Shown here: in pieces, positions 49,334 to 49,510 of the stretch | Layout: every line of letters starts with the position of its first letter | Numbering within the stretch: the stretch's first letter is position 1 | NCBI RefSeq assembly: GCF_001544475.1 | Contig: NZ_FCNW02000046.1 | Location: forward strand, 1-49,510 | Length of the DNA: 49,510 nucleotides | Direction of reading: 5' to 3' | Source: Caballeronia humi | GTDB taxonomy: Bacteria > Pseudomonadota > Gammaproteobacteria > Burkholderiales > Burkholderiaceae | The notes under the pieces: model-generated | Databases searched by the model: none | The model's input: only the letters and a program-made list of their open reading frames with translations | What the model was told of the DNA's origin: nothing | Position numbers and translations under genes: made by a program

Positions 49334-49510
49334 TCAGGCGTGCTCGACGGGATGCTGTTCGAGCCACGCCCATTCGGTGTCGTCATATAGACGCGAGCGT
49401 GTCAGAAAACGCAGACCTGTGGGCCGTTCCAGTGAGAACATGCCGCCGTTGCCCTTCACGCAATCGATGATCAACTGTGTGTGCTCCCAGTATGCGAACT
49501 GCGATTCGCT
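49334..49510 (-). CDS. DUF779 family protein, partial (C-terminus)
   Basis: The last 58 residues are visible before the TGA at 49334-49336: QFAYWEHTQLIIDCVKGNGG, FSLERPTGLRFLTRSRLYDD and a WAWLEQHPVEHA ending. The wording matches DUF779 proteins, which are commonly encoded next to acetaldehyde dehydrogenase and alcohol dehydrogenase genes. The upstream part of this gene is outside the window. The following alcohol dehydrogenase supports the assignment. Its function in those operons is unknown. Confidence 0.8.
   Translation of the reverse strand, partial: SESQFAYWEHTQLIIDCVKGNGGMFSLERPTGLRFLTRSRLYDDTEWAWLEQHPVEHA

Overview
The window is GC-rich, gene-dense bacterial DNA. Every protein I recognise looks betaproteobacterial, and the mix points to Burkholderiaceae, most likely Caballeronia or Paraburkholderia: a galactarate operon, an AaeB-type efflux operon, many MFS carriers for sugar acids, PdxA2, a NYN/OST-HTH protein and AcoR-like sigma54 control. 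The genus is inferred from gene content and codon use. I saw no rRNA, tRNA, CRISPR array or intact insertion sequence.

Layout. (1) 1-2500: end of a type VI secretion (T6SS) tip cassette, with a partial protein, a PAAR tip, a large membrane protein and a small membrane gene broken by a frameshift. About 400 bp with no recognisable gene follow. (2) 2909-8901: D-galactarate catabolism. garD is divergent from kdgD, a GudP/GarP-type MFS carrier, a FadR-type regulator and garR; matching inverted operator-like sites lie in the garD/kdgD gap and in front of the regulator. (3) 9016-12025: a phased repeat array, a DHA2-type drug MFS, a DUF899 protein and a small membrane protein. (4) 12038-19097: a second sugar-acid-like locus with a TIM-barrel lactonase/amidohydrolase, a PdxA2-type dehydrogenase, a RhmD-like enolase-superfamily dehydratase, two ACS-family MFS carriers and a LysR regulator. 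A row of stem-loops with compensatory base changes leads one carrier gene. (5) 19319-26845: nadE, a glycosyltransferase, an orphan sugar-binding protein, an AcoR-like sigma54 activator, a secreted transglutaminase-like cysteine peptidase behind a near-consensus sigma54 promoter, a LysE exporter and yceH. (6) 27243-32150: a NYN/OST-HTH protein with a repetitive tail, prfC, a MarC-family protein and a methyltransferase. (7) 32230-37952: a marR-fusC-DUF1656-hlyD-nodT efflux operon whose two inner-membrane subunits carry related 9-nt repeats in opposite orientation. (8) 38112-49510: a small secreted protein, a DUF1254 lipoprotein, an AraC-type regulator with a receiver-like domain, two GSTs, a TreS-like GH13 enzyme, a TPR membrane protein behind a second sigma54 promoter, an acyl-CoA synthetase with an ECHDC3-like crotonase, a zinc alcohol dehydrogenase and a partial DUF779 protein.

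The most promising candidates for undescribed biology are the covarying stem-loops at 15334-15418, the two sigma54 promoters that share a 19-bp dyad (24193-24332 and 44101-44200), the uncharacterised lactonase/dehydratase/PdxA2 pathway, the 20-bp-phased TCGAAAT array at 9016-9152, and the mirrored 9-nt repeats in the efflux operon.
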